64,000 nt of DNA from Ornithinimicrobium cavernae (GCF_003121625.1 NZ_QDDJ01000014.1:84942-148941); one strand, 5' to 3'. Positions 28,696 through 38,391 are shown, numbered from the stretch's first letter. The notes: generated from the letters alone by a model not told the origin. Numbers and translations are program-made.

Positions 28696-30035
28696 CGGTC
28701 CACGCCTCCCATCACGGGGTCGATCGAGGCGACCGCGACGATGACGTCGGCCACCAGGCCGCCCTCCGCCATCACGGACGCCGCCTGCAGGTTGTGGAAC
28801 GAGGGGTCCCGGAAGTGCGCCCGGAACGGTCGCGTGCCGCCGTCGGAGACCGCGTGCACGCCGAGCTCGCCCTTGGGCGACTCGATCCCCACGTAGGCCT
28901 GGCCCGGCGGCACCCGGAAGCCCTCGGTGACCAGCTTGAAGTGGTGGATGAGCGACTCCATCGACTCACCCATGATCGCCCGGATGTGCTCCAGGCTGTT
29001 GCCCTGCCCGTCGGCGCCGACGGACAGCTGGGCGGGCCAGGCGATCTTCTTGTCGGCCACCATGACCGGCTGCCCCTCGCTCTCGCGGAGGCGGGCGATG
29101 GCCTGCTCGGCGATCTTGAGCGACTCCCACATCTCCTCGATGCGGATGCAGGCACGGCCGTAGGCGTCGGCGCTGTCCCGGGTGACGACGTTGAACTCGT
29201 AGGTCTCGTAGCCGCAGTAGGGGTCGGTCTTGCGCAGGTCCATCGGCAGCCCGGTGGAGCGCAGGATCGGCCCGGTGATGCCCAGCGCCATGCAGCCGGT
29301 CAGGTCCAGGTGGCCGACGTCGACCGTGCGCCCCTTGAAGACGGGGTTCTCCAGCAGCAGGTTCTCCAGGTCGCGGATGCCGCGACGCAGGTCGGGCAGC
29401 TCGGCCTCGAGGGCGTCCAGGGCCTCCGCCGGCACGTCCTGGGCGACGCCGCCGGGGCGGATGTAGGCGTGGTTCATCCGCAGGCCGGTGACCGCCTCGA
29501 AGAACCGCAGGATGCGCTCGCGCTCACGGAAGCCGATCGTCATGACCGTCGTGGCACCGAGCTCCATGCCGCCGGTGCCCATGCAGATCAGGTGCGAGCC
29601 GATCCGGTTGAGCTCCATCATGAGCACGCGGATGTCGTTGGCGCGCTGAGGGATCTGGTCGGTGATGCCCAGCAGCTTCTCGACGGCCAGGCAGTAGGCC
29701 GCCTCGTTGAAGATCGGGGTCAGGTAGTCCATCCGGGTGCAGAACGTGGTGCCCTGCGTCCAGTTGCGGTACTCCATGTTCTTCTCGATGCCCGTGTGCA
29801 GGTAGCCGATGCCGGCGCGGGCCTCGCGGACCGTCTCACCGTCCAGCTCCAGCACGAGGCGGAGCACGCCGTGGGTCGAGGGGTGCTGCGGCCCCATGTT
29901 GACCACGATCCGCTCCTCGCCGAGCGTCGCCGCGTCGGCCGCGATCTGGTCCCAGTCACCGCCGCTGGCGGTGAACACGGGGGCGCCGAGGTCCTCACCG
30001 TCGGCGTAGAGGTCCTGGTGGGTGCGGGTCGACAT
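28692..30035 (-). CDS. nuoD: NADH-quinone oxidoreductase subunit D
   Basis: 447 residues, 49-kDa-type subunit forming the quinone pocket. It has the near-invariant [36 protein letters not shown] and DPCYG-like [12 protein letters not shown]. The C-terminus ends in [12 protein letters not shown], matching the usual SIDPVMGEVDR. ATG 30035 overlaps the nuoC stop (TGATG). Confidence 0.96.
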   Translation of the reverse strand: MSTRTHQDLYADGEDLGAPVFTASGGDWDQIAADAATLGEERIVVNMGPQHPSTHGVLRLVLELDGETVREARAGIGYLHTGIEKNMEYRNWTQGTTFCTRMDYLTPIFNEAAYCLAVEKLLGITDQIPQRANDIRVLMMELNRIGSHLICMGTGGMELGATTVMTIGFRERERILRFFEAVTGLRMNHAYIRPGGVAQDVPAEALDALEAELPDLRRGIRDLENLLLENPVFKGRTVDVGHLDLTGCMALGITGPILRSTGLPMDLRKTDPYCGYETYEFNVVTRDSADAYGRACIRIEEMWESLKIAEQAIARLRESEGQPVMVADKKIAWPAQLSVGADGQGNSLEHIRAIMGESMESLIHHFKLVTEGFRVPPGQAYVGIESPKGELGVHAVSDGGTRPFRAHFRDPSFHNLQAASVMAEGGLVADVIVAVASIDPVMGGVDR

Positions 30036-30760
30036 CAGCTGTAGCTCCTGCGCGTGTCCGGCGCCGGGATGGTGGCGCCCTTGTACTCGACCGGAATGCC
30101 GCCCAGCGGGTAGTCCTTGCGCTGCGGGTGCCCCGGCCAGTCGTCCGGCATGAGGATGCGGGTGAGTGCCGGGTGACCATCGAAGACGATGCCGAACATG
30201 TCCCACGTCTCCCGCTCGTGCCAGTCGTTGGCGGGGTAGATGGGCACGATCGAGGGCACGTGCGGGTCCTCATCGCTGCAGGACACCTCGACCCGGACCC
30301 GCCGGCCACCGTTGGTGATCGACAGGAAGTTGAACACCGCGTGCAGCTCGGCGCCGGTCAGCTGCGGGTAGTGCACGCCGTTGACGCCGAGGCAGAGCTC
30401 GAACCGCAGGTCGGGCTCGTCGCGGAGCGCGGACACGATCGTCAGCAGGTGCTCACGCTCCACGTGGAGCGTCATCTCCCCACGGTCGATGACCACGGTG
30501 ACGCCCTCGGTGTAGGCCGGGCCGGTCGCTCGCTCCAGAGCGTCCGCGACCTCGTCGAAGTAGCCGCCGTAGGGGCGGTCGGCGGCGCCCGGGAACAGGA
30601 TGTCCCGCTGCAGGCCGCCGTAGCCGGAGGTGTCGCCGCCGCTGCTGGGGCCGAACATCCCGACCCTGCGGCCCACGACGACGGGCTCGCCGGCGGCCCG
30701 TGCGACGTCCTCGCTCTGCTCGGCCGGCAGGTCGTCGGTCGGGTGGGTGGGGTGCGTCAT
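30035..30760 (-). CDS. nuoC: NADH-quinone oxidoreductase subunit C
   Basis: 241 residues, 30-kDa-type subunit, separate from NuoD (fused in E. coli). Core motif [19 protein letters not shown] followed by [17 protein letters not shown] ~90-residue N-terminal extension is typical of actinobacteria. ATG 30760 overlaps the nuoB stop (ATGA). Confidence 0.95.
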   Translation of the reverse strand: MTHPTHPTDDLPAEQSEDVARAAGEPVVVGRRVGMFGPSSGGDTSGYGGLQRDILFPGAADRPYGGYFDEVADALERATGPAYTEGVTVVIDRGEMTLHVEREHLLTIVSALRDEPDLRFELCLGVNGVHYPQLTGAELHAVFNFLSITNGGRRVRVEVSCSDEDPHVPSIVPIYPANDWHERETWDMFGIVFDGHPALTRILMPDDWPGHPQRKDYPLGGIPVEYKGATIPAPDTRRSYS

Positions 30761-31311
30761 GCCAGCAGCCCCTTCATCTCGTGCGTCGGCGTCGCGGCCA
30801 GCGCGGCGGCCTCGGCCCTGCGCGCCGCCTCGACCCGGTCGACACCGAACTTGGTGTCCCGGATCGAGTCGTGCAGGGACAGCAGCGCGTTGAGCAGCAT
30901 CTGCGGGCGCGGCGGGCAGCCGGGCAGGTAGATGTCGACGGGCACGATGTGGTCCACACCCTGCACGATCGCGTAGTTGTTGAACATGCCGCCGGAGCTG
31001 GCGCAGACACCCATCGACAGGACCCACTTGGGGTTGGGCATCTGGTCGTAGACCTGTCGCACGACGGGTGCCATCTTCTGGCTCACCCGGCCCGCGACGA
31101 TCATCAGGTCGGCCTGGCGCGGCGTCGCGGCGAACCGCTCCATGCCGAACCGGGCGATGTCGTAGTCGGGCGTCCCGACGGCCATCATCTCGATGGCGCA
31201 GCAGGCCAGACCGAAGGTCGCCGGCCACACGGAACGGGCCTGCATCTGCCCGACCAGGCCCTCGACCGTGGTCAGCAGGAAGCCCGAGGGGAGCTTTTCC
31301 TCAAGACCCAC
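30757..31311 (-). CDS. nuoB: NADH-quinone oxidoreductase subunit B (cluster N2)
   Basis: 184 residues. [24 protein letters not shown] and LPGCPPRPQ provide the four Cys ligands of the N2 4Fe-4S cluster that passes electrons to quinone. GTG 31311 has no strong ribosome site and sits 74 bases after nuoA, the largest gap in the nuo series. Confidence 0.95.
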   Translation of the reverse strand: MGLEEKLPSGFLLTTVEGLVGQMQARSVWPATFGLACCAIEMMAVGTPDYDIARFGMERFAATPRQADLMIVAGRVSQKMAPVVRQVYDQMPNPKWVLSMGVCASSGGMFNNYAIVQGVDHIVPVDIYLPGCPPRPQMLLNALLSLHDSIRDTKFGVDRVEAARRAEAAALAATPTHEMKGLLA

Positions 31312-31385
31312 GTCTCACACCGTCCCTTCACAACACTCAGCGGTCCCGCGCACCCGGGCACACGGCATACTCCATCGGTCGGTGG

Positions 31386-31751
31386 TCAGTCCCACTCCAG
31401 GCCACCCCGGCTCCACTCGTAGACGAACGGCACGGAGACCACGACCAGGAACAGCAGCATCGCCAGCAGGGAGAAGAGCCCCACCTGGTCGAACGCCACC
31501 GCGAACGGGTAGAGGAAGAGCACCTCGACGTCAAAGATGATGAACAGCATCGCCGTCAGGTAGAACTTGATCGGCACCCGCTCGCCCTCCGCGGCGCGCG
31601 GGGTGGGCATGATGCCGCACTCGTAGGCCTCGGACTTGGCGCGGTTGTAGGTCCTGCGCCCGACGACGGCACCGGCACCCATCGAGCCACCAGCGAACAG
31701 CAGGCCGAGTGCGAAGAAGAACAACAGCGGCAGGTACGGGTGGTAGTCCAT
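31386..31751 (-). CDS. nuoA: NADH-quinone oxidoreductase subunit A
   Basis: 121 residues, three hydrophobic segments and the conserved loop SEAYECGIMPTPRA, in which the Cys marks active/deactive transitions in relatives. I take ATG 31751, which has AAAGGAG eight bases before it; a GTG three codons earlier (31760) directly abuts that site and is less likely. First gene of the nuo operon. Confidence 0.95.
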   Translation of the reverse strand: MDYHPYLPLLFFFALGLLFAGGSMGAGAVVGRRTYNRAKSEAYECGIMPTPRAAEGERVPIKFYLTAMLFIIFDVEVLFLYPFAVAFDQVGLFSLLAMLLFLVVVSVPFVYEWSRGGLEWD

Positions 31752-31790
31752 CACCCACACTCCTTTCGGCGCTGGCTGGTCGGCAGCCCA

Positions 31791-31796
31791 ATCCTA
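31791..31796 (-). promoter_or_regulatory. Candidate -10 box of the nuo operon
   Basis: TAGGAT on the minus strand, 39 bases before the nuoA ATG, in the only gap of the region (31752-31812). No convincing -35 was found, so this is tentative. Confidence 0.35.
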
Positions 31797-31812
31797 GGGG
31801 TCACAGTGGTCA

Positions 31813-32055
31813 TCATGCCGCAGGGGCCGGCTTCGCGAGTGCCGTGATCAGCCGGTCATCGACCCGGCCACGGACGAAGACGGTCCTCTCCCCCGGCAGC
31901 GGGTCCGGGCTGTCCACCGCCAGGGTGGCCGCGGTCGTCGAACCGCCGGGACCGGCGCCGACGACAGTGACGTCGACCGGCTCGTCCGCCGCGACGGGGG
32001 GACCACTCGGGGTGGGCTGGGACACCTGGGCTGCCTCGCTTGTGAAGGGATTCAC
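31813..32055 (-). CDS. 80-residue ORF with Rossmann motif; possible geranylgeranyl reductase remnant
   Basis: A Pro/Ser-rich leader leads to DVTVVGAGPGGSTTAATLA, an exact GxGxxG dinucleotide-binding motif of the type seen at the N-terminus of FAD-dependent geranylgeranyl (MenJ-type) reductases, and then the protein stops after ~35 more residues. Such a reductase gene is often found directly before nuoA in actinobacteria and saturates one unit of the menaquinone tail. An 80-residue product cannot form that enzyme. It could instead be an unrelated small protein; this is a guess from motif plus position. Confidence 0.4.
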   Translation of the reverse strand: MNPFTSEAAQVSQPTPSGPPVAADEPVDVTVVGAGPGGSTTAATLAVDSPDPLPGERTVFVRGRVDDRLITALAKPAPAA

Positions 32056-32152
32056 GAACTCCGCGCCAGTCTAGGACGACGTTTCGGGAGTGCGGAGTTA
32101 GGTGACCCTCACCTCGTGTGCAGCCGCCCCGTCACGGACACTGGACGCCGAC

Positions 32153-33127
32153 ATGAGACCGAGAGCACGCGAGGCCCTGGGCCGGCTGACGGGGGCGGCG
32201 GCGGGGCGCCGGCTGGACGACCCGGAGCCGCCGTGGTCCCCGAAACCCGCCGACACCCTCACCCCGCACCAGCAGTCGTTGCTGGTGATGGGGCACCTGT
32301 CGGAGGAGCAGGTGTCGGCCTACCTGCGCTCCAGCGGGCTCCCCGCGGACGCCTCGCGCGAGCGGGCCGCCCTGCACTTCGCCGAGCACCGCGTGACGGC
32401 CCTGCAGGAGGCGGCGGCGTTCCGGGAGCGCTGGCAGGAGTGGCGGCAGGAGACCCAGAACCCGAGGGTCAGGGGCCGCTCGTATGACGTGGGGCCGCCC
32501 CAGCTGCCCGGGCCGGCTCGCGAGGAGCTCGAGTCCGGGCGCGCCGTGGGTCGGGCGGCAGGCCGGGGCTGGCAGCGACTGTCCACCTGGAGCGCCGTGG
32601 CCGGTTTCGTCATCGGCTGGGGGTTCCTGGTCTGTGGCGTGCTCGGCATGGTCCCGGGGCTGCAGCTGCTGCTCGTCGTCAGCGCGGTGTGCCTCGTCGC
32701 CTCCCTCCTCCTGCTCGCAGTGGTCGCCCCGGCACTGGCCGCCCGGGGCGAACGGCGTGCCCGGGCGGCCCTGTTCGGCTGGGCCGTGCACCGACCGGGC
32801 CAGCTGGAGCGCGGCCTGCCTGGTCTGCGCACGCGGATCGACGAGCAGGCCACGGTCGGCTCCTCGTTCTGCCTGGGGCTGGTCAGCCTGGCCGCCGGTG
32901 GGTTCTGTGCCGTGATGGGCCTGCTGCTCCTGGTGATCGCCCTGTTCGACCGGCAGGCCACGACCTGGCAGATCACCGGCATCCTGCTCGGGCTGGCTGC
33001 GGTGCTGCTGCTCTCGCCGCGGCTGGTCACCCTGTGGAACCGCTGGGTGATGCACCGCAACGACGCGATCGACGAGGCGGTCAGCTGGGTCTACGCTCCG
33101 GCGACCCGGCCCAGGCGTCCGGTCTGA
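32153..33127 (+). CDS. Four-helix membrane protein of unknown function
   Basis: 324 residues from ATG 32153 (an upstream GTG at 32102 in the same frame is possible; neither has a clear ribosome site). The N-terminal ~140 residues are soluble, Arg/Glu-rich and helical (SEEQVSAYLRSSGL, QEAAAFRERWQEWRQE). Two pairs of hydrophobic helices follow at about 155-205 and 250-305. I do not recognise the family. It is divergent from the nuo region and ends at a strong hairpin. Confidence 0.6.
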   Translation: MRPRAREALGRLTGAAAGRRLDDPEPPWSPKPADTLTPHQQSLLVMGHLSEEQVSAYLRSSGLPADASRERAALHFAEHRVTALQEAAAFRERWQEWRQETQNPRVRGRSYDVGPPQLPGPAREELESGRAVGRAAGRGWQRLSTWSAVAGFVIGWGFLVCGVLGMVPGLQLLLVVSAVCLVASLLLLAVVAPALAARGERRARAALFGWAVHRPGQLERGLPGLRTRIDEQATVGSSFCLGLVSLAAGGFCAVMGLLLLVIALFDRQATTWQITGILLGLAAVLLLSPRLVTLWNRWVMHRNDAIDEAVSWVYAPATRPRRPV

Positions 33128-33130
33128 CGC

Positions 33131-33178
33131 TCGTGAGTGAGTTCCAGGCCCCCAGAGGGGTGCTGAACTCACTCACGA
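33131..33178. terminator. Long inverted repeat between convergent genes
   Basis: Perfect 14-base arms TCGTGAGTGAGTTC (33131-33144) and GAACTCACTCACGA (33165-33178) enclose a 20-base loop with its own CCCC-AGA-GGGG hairpin. It lies between the membrane protein stop (33127) and the convergent exonuclease stop (33195); a bidirectional terminator is the simplest reading. Confidence 0.7.
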
Positions 33179-33194
33179 ACCCCCCGACCCCGGG

Positions 33195-33815
33195 TCAGCG
33201 GACGAGCTGGCGCAGCGTGAGCCCCTCACCGAGCGCCGCCACCTGGGCGAGGTAGAGCTCGGCGCAGGCGAGCGCGTCCGTGAGGGCGTCGTGGGAGCGG
33301 TAGCGCGGGAGCCCGAGGTGCCGACGTGCCGCGGCCAGACCGAGCTCGTCCTCGGTGACGTGGCCGTGCGGGCGGTCACGGCGCAGGACCCGCCGCTGTA
33401 GCCGCACCGTGTCGACGACGACGACGTCCGACAGGATCAGGCCGTGCGTCCGGCAGGCTGACCGCAGGAAGCCGACCTCGATCGCCGCGTGGTGCGCCAG
33501 CAGGACCCGCTCACCGAGGTCGGCCAGCACCAGGGGCAGCACCTCCTCGAGCCCGGCACCGGCCGCCGCGGCGTCGTCGGTGATGCCGTGCACGACCGCA
33601 CTCCCACCGACGCCCGAGCTCCCGGCCGGTCGTACGGCATACTGCCGCGCGCCGCCCAGCTCGATGGTGAGCCCGTGCACCGGGACCGTGCCGATGCTCA
33701 GCACCTCGTGCCGGGCCGGGTCGAGGCCTGTGGTTTCCAGGTCCAGCGCGAGGAGCTCCAGGTCCCCGACGGGCCGCGCCCGGTCGGCACCGCCACGCCG
33801 GCGGGGACGGGTCAC
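33195..33815 (-). CDS. DEDDh 3'-5' exonuclease (DnaQ-like)
   Basis: 206 residues. ExoI motif LALDLETTGLDP carries the Asp-x-Glu pair; motif II LLAHHAAIEVGFL has Glu where DnaQ has Asp, a form I recall as common in exonucleases paired with DUF294 proteins; motif III SHDALTDALACAEL gives the His and last Asp. GTG 33815 overlaps the stop of the DUF294 gene (GTGA). It is more likely a nuclease working with that neighbour than the replicative proofreading subunit. Confidence 0.85.
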   Translation of the reverse strand: MTRPRRRGGADRARPVGDLELLALDLETTGLDPARHEVLSIGTVPVHGLTIELGGARQYAVRPAGSSGVGGSAVVHGITDDAAAAGAGLEEVLPLVLADLGERVLLAHHAAIEVGFLRSACRTHGLILSDVVVVDTVRLQRRVLRRDRPHGHVTEDELGLAAARRHLGLPRYRSHDALTDALACAELYLAQVAALGEGLTLRQLVR

Positions 33816-35677
33816 GACAGGTGCTCCAGCGGCAGCCGCTGGGTGAGCGCCTGCTGGGCGGTGCGCAGGACCCGGAACGCGTCGCGCAGGTGGCGCCGCT
33901 CGAAGTCGGTCAGTGTCGAGGGGTCCACGAAGTTGTCCGGCGCGTGACCGGCACGCACCCGCCGCCCCTGGTGCCGCAGCCGCAGGTAGGACACGAACTC
34001 GTGCGCGTCCTGCAGGTCGGCCCCCAGTCCCTCGGACAGCGACCCGGCACGGGTGGCTGCCACGATCCTGGCCTGCGAGTTGACCTCATCCAGCCCGTTC
34101 AGGAGGGCGTGCACCCGGGCCAGCTCGACGACCGCCGCCACCCCACCGGCCTTGAGGTCCAGGTTGTCCCGGTGCGCGCCCTCCTTCTCCAGCACCAGGC
34201 CACGGAAGAAGCCGAGCGGCGGGCGCCGCGCGACAGCGTGCTGTGCCAGGTAGGCCAGGAACAGGTCGGCCCGGCCGGTGCGCGACAGCACGTCGGCCCG
34301 CAGGGCCCCGACCAGCTCGTGGGTGCCGTGCAGCGGCCGCATGTCGAAGAAGATCGAGCCGTTGAGCACCGCCTGCGGCGAAGGGGTGTCCAGCCACCGC
34401 GCGAAGTGGCCGCGCCAGGTGCTCACCGGCACCCGCCACCGCGGGTTGGTGGCCATCACGTCACCGGGGCACGGCGGATAGCCGCACGCGGTGAGACCCG
34501 CCGACACACGGTCGGCCAGGGCCGCGAAGTAGGCGTCCTGCTCGCGGGTCACCCCGTCAGCCAGCACGAGCGCGTGGTCCTGGTCGCTCCCGAGACCCTG
34601 CTCGTGCCGCGCCTGCGAGCCGAGGACCACCCAGCAGTAGGGCACCGGCGGTGCCCCGAGCTCCGCCTCGGCCAGCACGAGGAGCCGGCGGACGATCGCA
34701 TCACCCAGTGAGGTGACCACCCGCCCCATGTCCTGCGCGGTGGCGTCCTCGGCCACCAGCTGCTCCAGGATCACCGGGATGCGGCGGGCGAGCCCCGCCA
34801 GCTCCGCAGCACCGGGGGCGGCCTGCAGGTCAGCGACCAGGTAGACGGGGTTGTTGTGCTCCAGTCGCATCAGGTCCGTGCTGCTGACCAGACCGAGGAC
34901 CCGCCCGCCGACGTCGACCACCGGGAGGTGGTGGATGGTGCGGTCGACCATCTCCATGAGGGCCTCGAAGGCCAGCGCGTCCGGGCGCGCCGTCGCCGGC
35001 CGTGGCGTCATCACGGTCGACAGGGGCACGGCGGGGTCACGACCGGCGGCGAGGACCCGGCTGCGCAGGTCACGGTCGGTCACGATGCCGACCAGCTCGC
35101 CGCGGTCCAGCACCAGCACCGAGGACACGTGCTCCTTGGCCATCAGCCGGGCCGCCTCGCGGACCGAGGTCGTCGGCGCGGCCGACACGGGCGGCCTGCG
35201 CACCAGGTCGCCGAGCGAGGTGCGCAGCACCGCACCGCCCCGGTTCGCCGCGTGCAACACCCCCAGTGCCCGTCGCAGCCGCGCCGTGTGCGCGGAGGTG
35301 TAGAAGGCGGCGAACCCGGGGTCGCGCTCGCACAGGTCACGGAACGCGGACTCGGGGACGACGAGCAGCAGGCAGTCCTCGATCGCGGTGAAGTCGTAGC
35401 GCGACGGGGCCCGCTCGACGAGCGTGGACATGCCGAAGGAGGTCCCCGGGTCGCTGCGCTCGACGAGCCCGCCGCTGGAGTCGGTGATGTCGACCGCGCC
35501 GGAGCGCAGGACATACATCACGTCGTTGTCCTCGCCGACCGAGAGGATCCGGGTCCCGCGACGTGCGTAGCGGACCGAGGACCGGCGGATCAGCGTGGAC
35601 AGCAGGGGCTGCGGCAGCTCGCGAAACGGCTCGTGGGCGGCGAGGAAGTCCGCGACCTCGGTGACCTCGCCGACCAT
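33812..35677 (-). CDS. cNMP-binding/CBS/DUF294 nucleotidyltransferase-like protein
   Basis: 621 residues in four parts: a cyclic-nucleotide-binding-like domain (about 1-140), a CBS pair (about 155-275, SVLVLDRGELVGIVTDRDLR and LPVVDVGGRVLGLVSSTDL), a DUF294 nucleotidyltransferase domain with GSQARHEQGLGSDQDHALV (the GS...DxD pattern, about 350-375), and a DUF294_C helical domain to the end. Relatives resemble the uridylyltransferase part of GlnD. ATG 35677 follows GGGGGCG, just after the menG stop. The combination suggests a nucleotide-sensing regulatory enzyme; substrate unknown. Confidence 0.85.
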   Translation of the reverse strand: MVGEVTEVADFLAAHEPFRELPQPLLSTLIRRSSVRYARRGTRILSVGEDNDVMYVLRSGAVDITDSSGGLVERSDPGTSFGMSTLVERAPSRYDFTAIEDCLLLVVPESAFRDLCERDPGFAAFYTSAHTARLRRALGVLHAANRGGAVLRTSLGDLVRRPPVSAAPTTSVREAARLMAKEHVSSVLVLDRGELVGIVTDRDLRSRVLAAGRDPAVPLSTVMTPRPATARPDALAFEALMEMVDRTIHHLPVVDVGGRVLGLVSSTDLMRLEHNNPVYLVADLQAAPGAAELAGLARRIPVILEQLVAEDATAQDMGRVVTSLGDAIVRRLLVLAEAELGAPPVPYCWVVLGSQARHEQGLGSDQDHALVLADGVTREQDAYFAALADRVSAGLTACGYPPCPGDVMATNPRWRVPVSTWRGHFARWLDTPSPQAVLNGSIFFDMRPLHGTHELVGALRADVLSRTGRADLFLAYLAQHAVARRPPLGFFRGLVLEKEGAHRDNLDLKAGGVAAVVELARVHALLNGLDEVNSQARIVAATRAGSLSEGLGADLQDAHEFVSYLRLRHQGRRVRAGHAPDNFVDPSTLTDFERRHLRDAFRVLRTAQQALTQRLPLEHLS

Positions 35678-35691
35678 TGCCGCGCCCCCGG

Positions 35692-36381
35692 CTAGCGCAC
35701 CGCGTGGTGCAGCGCGACGATCCCGCCCGACAGGTTGCGCCAACGCACCCCGCTCCACCCGGCGGCACGGACCTGCCGTGCCAGGCCCTCCTGGTCGGGC
35801 CAGGCCTGGATGGACTCGGCGAGGTAGACGTAGGAGTCGGGGTTGCTGCTGACCCGCCGGGCCACGACGGGCAGCGCCCGCATGAGGTACTCCTGGTAGA
35901 CCGTGCGGAACGGGGCGAAGGTCGGGGTGCTGAACTCGCAGACGACCAGGCGCCCGCCGGGCCTGGTCACCCGGTGGAACTCCTCGAGGGCGACCCCGGT
36001 GTCGGCGACGTTGCGCAGGCCGAAGGACATCGTCACCACGTCGAACGAGCCGTCCGCGAACGGCAGCGCCAGCGCGTCCGCGGCGGTGAAGGCCAGGTCG
36101 GGTCGGCGCCGGTTGCCCTGGCGCAGCATGCCCAGCGAGAAGTCGGCGGGCACGACGTCGACACCGGCGTCGGCGAACGGCTCGCTGCTGGTGCCGGTGC
36201 CGGCGGCGATGTCCAGGACCCGCTCACCGGGGCGCGCGGCGACGGCCCGGACCACCGCACGGCGCCAGAGCCGGTCCTGGCCGAGGGACAGCACGTCGTT
36301 GGTCAGGTCGTAGCGACCGGCCACCCCGTCGAACATCTCGGCGACCTCGTGGGGGGCCTTGTCCAGACTCGCGCGACTCAT
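35692..36381 (-). CDS. menG: Demethylmenaquinone methyltransferase
   Basis: 229 residues, UbiE/MenG family. It methylates demethylmenaquinone with S-adenosylmethionine in the last step of menaquinone synthesis. Motifs: [20 protein letters not shown], the SAM-binding [15 protein letters not shown], and [23 protein letters not shown] 36381 has GGGAGG nine bases before it; an ATG three codons earlier sits directly on that site. Divergent from menF with only 43 bases between, so the two promoters must overlap closely. Confidence 0.93.
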   Translation of the reverse strand: MSRASLDKAPHEVAEMFDGVAGRYDLTNDVLSLGQDRLWRRAVVRAVAARPGERVLDIAAGTGTSSEPFADAGVDVVPADFSLGMLRQGNRRRPDLAFTAADALALPFADGSFDVVTMSFGLRNVADTGVALEEFHRVTRPGGRLVVCEFSTPTFAPFRTVYQEYLMRALPVVARRVSSNPDSYVYLAESIQAWPDQEGLARQVRAAGWSGVRWRNLSGGIVALHHAVR

Positions 36382-36410
36382 GCCCGTCATCCTCCCATCC
36401 CGGCACGGCA

Positions 36411-36416
36411 TAGGCT
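36411..36416 (+). promoter_or_regulatory. Candidate -10 box of menF (near-leaderless)
   Basis: TAGGCT ends eight bases before the menF GTG, which lacks a ribosome site. This spacing would give a leaderless or nearly leaderless mRNA. Confidence 0.35.
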
Positions 36417-36424
36417 GACCTGCC

Positions 36425-37774
36425 GTGACCGTCCCTGTCCTTCCCCGCCTGCGCGCCCGCACCCTCGAGGCGCCGCCGGTGCCGGACCTCTTCGACCTGC
36501 TCCCACCCGACGCCGACCCGACCACCGTGGTCAGCTGGGTGCGTGAGGGCGACGGCCTGGTCGGCTGGGGGCGAGCGGCCTCGAGCGGCGACCTCGGTAT
36601 GACGGGTGGTCCCGACCGCTTCGACGCGGCCGTCCGCTGGTGGGAGGACGTCGTGGCCGGGGCCGAGGTGCTCGACGAGGTCGACCTGCCCGGGACCGGC
36701 CTGGTCGCCTTCGGGTCCTTCGCCTTCTCCCCCGCGTCCCCCGACGGCGGCGGACTCGTCGTGCCCCGCGTCATCGCCGGGCAGCGGGACGGCCGCGCCT
36801 GGGTGACCAGCATCGAGCCGGTCGACCCGTCCAGCACGCCCATCGCGGCGACCGGACCGGTCTCCCCCGCCGGCCCGCACCTGCCGGACGGGACCGCTGA
36901 CCCGGCTGACGGCATACGGCTGCGTCCCGGTGCGGTCGCACCCGAGGACTGGCCCGCGCTCATCGCCTCGGCCATCAGCCGGATCGAGGGAGGGGAGGTC
37001 AGCAAGGTGGTCCTGGCCCGCGACGTCGTCGCCTCGTCCCCGACACCGATCGACCCCGTGCTCCTGCTGCGCCGACTGGCACAGCGCTACGCCGCCACGT
37101 GGACCTTCGCTGTCGACGGCCTCATCGGTGCCACCCCGGAGATGCTCGTGCGGCTGCAGCACGGCCGGGTCCGCTCGCGGGTCCTGGCGGGCACGGTGCG
37201 CCGCGACCGGACCCCGGCACCGTCGGTCACGGAGGCCCACCCCGAGCTGGAGGAGCCGCACTCCAGCGACCCCCGCCTGCACCTGGTGTCGGACGCCAAG
37301 GAGCTGGAGGAGCACGCCTACGCGGTCCACTCGGTCGCCGACGCCCTGGCCCCGCACTGCGCGAGCCTCGAGGTGCCTGAGAAGCCGTTCGTGCTCGAGC
37401 TGCCCGACGTCTACCACCTCGCGACGGACCTGAGCGGCGAGGCGACCGACGACGCGACCTCGCTGGACCTGGCCGCGGCCCTGCACCCGTCGGCGGCGGT
37501 GTGCGGCACGCCGTCCGAGGACGCGGCGCGGCTGATCGCCGAGCTGGAGGGCATGGACCGCGGGCGGTATGCCGGTCCGGTCGGCTGGCTCGACGCCTCG
37601 GGTGACGGTGACTGGGGCATCGCGCTGCGCTGCGGGCAGCTGGCGCCCGGTGGCCGGTCGATGCGGCTCTTCGCCGGCGGTGGCATCGTCGCCGCCTCCG
37701 ACCCGCAGGCCGAGCTCGCCGAGACCGAGGTGAAGCTCGCGGCCATGCGCCACGCCCTCGGGCTGGGGTCCTGA
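36425..37774 (+). CDS. menF: Isochorismate synthase
   Basis: 449 residues, chorismate-utilising enzyme family. It converts chorismate to isochorismate, entry to menaquinone synthesis (a siderophore-type EntC role is the alternative). Motifs: [14 protein letters not shown] with the catalytic-base Lys, [44 protein letters not shown] and [17 protein letters not shown]. Linkage to menG and, 9 kb on, menD supports the menaquinone role. GTG 36425 has no ribosome site. Confidence 0.9.
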   Translation: MTVPVLPRLRARTLEAPPVPDLFDLLPPDADPTTVVSWVREGDGLVGWGRAASSGDLGMTGGPDRFDAAVRWWEDVVAGAEVLDEVDLPGTGLVAFGSFAFSPASPDGGGLVVPRVIAGQRDGRAWVTSIEPVDPSSTPIAATGPVSPAGPHLPDGTADPADGIRLRPGAVAPEDWPALIASAISRIEGGEVSKVVLARDVVASSPTPIDPVLLLRRLAQRYAATWTFAVDGLIGATPEMLVRLQHGRVRSRVLAGTVRRDRTPAPSVTEAHPELEEPHSSDPRLHLVSDAKELEEHAYAVHSVADALAPHCASLEVPEKPFVLELPDVYHLATDLSGEATDDATSLDLAAALHPSAAVCGTPSEDAARLIAELEGMDRGRYAGPVGWLDASGDGDWGIALRCGQLAPGGRSMRLFAGGGIVAASDPQAELAETEVKLAAMRHALGLGS

Positions 37775-37776
37775 CG

Positions 37777-38376
37777 GTGCCCCGCCCCCAACCCAAAAAT
37801 AGGGAGGATCGGACCGCCTCCAGCACCTTCTCGGGGAGGATCGGACCGGACCCCTCAGGTGGACTGGTCCTGCGCGCTCCCACGGTCGGTGACGAGGCCG
37901 AGGCACGGCGTGCCCAGGCAGAGCTGGCGGACGACGGCTTCGACTTCCTGCTGATGCAGGACGGTGAGTGCTGGGCCGAGTGGCTCGCGCGGATCGCCCG
38001 TGAGCGTGCCGGCACCGGTCTGCCCGCGGGGCGGGTGCCGGCGACGTTCCTCCTCGCGGTCGTGGGAGACGACCTCGTGGGCCGGGTCTCGGTCCGGCAC
38101 GAGCTCAACGACTTCCTGCTCGCCGTCGGCGGTCACGTGGGCTACGGCGTGCGTCCGGGGCGCCGCCGGCGGGGACACGCCACCGAGATCCTGCGCCAGT
38201 CACTGGAGATGCTGCGCGGCCTGGGGCTCGACCGGGCGCTGGTCACCTGCGACGACGACAACCTGGGCTCGATCGGCACCATCGAGGCCTGCGGTGGCGT
38301 CCTGGAGGACATCCGGCCCGGCGACCCGGGCGAGGCCGCGAAGCGGCGCTACTGGATCGACCTCGGTCCGCGCTGA
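37777..38376 (+). CDS. GNAT family N-acetyltransferase
   Basis: 199 residues. The acetyl-CoA-binding motif A is [19 protein letters not shown], followed by the beta-bulge LVTCDDDNLGSIGTIEACGG. Starts two bases after the menF stop at GTG 37777, the only start in frame before the conserved fold. Residues ~8-26 are encoded by a repeat element (37796-37850), giving an odd basic/polar leader not expected from the family. Acceptor substrate unknown. Confidence 0.8.
   Translation: MPRPQPKNREDRTASSTFSGRIGPDPSGGLVLRAPTVGDEAEARRAQAELADDGFDFLLMQDGECWAEWLARIARERAGTGLPAGRVPATFLLAVVGDDLVGRVSVRHELNDFLLAVGGHVGYGVRPGRRRRGHATEILRQSLEMLRGLGLDRALVTCDDDNLGSIGTIEACGGVLEDIRPGDPGEAAKRRYWIDLGPR
37802..37848 (+). repeat. 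Paired direct repeat, 32-bp period (copy A)
   Basis: GGGAGGATCGGACCG occurs at 37802-37816 and again at 37834-37848, exactly 32 bases apart, within the first codons of the acetyltransferase gene. The second copy is preceded by CTTCTC. The same kind of pair, also with a 32-base period, is found in menD at 48097-48149. Confidence 0.85.
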
Positions 38377-38391
38377 GCGACTGCCGCCCCG

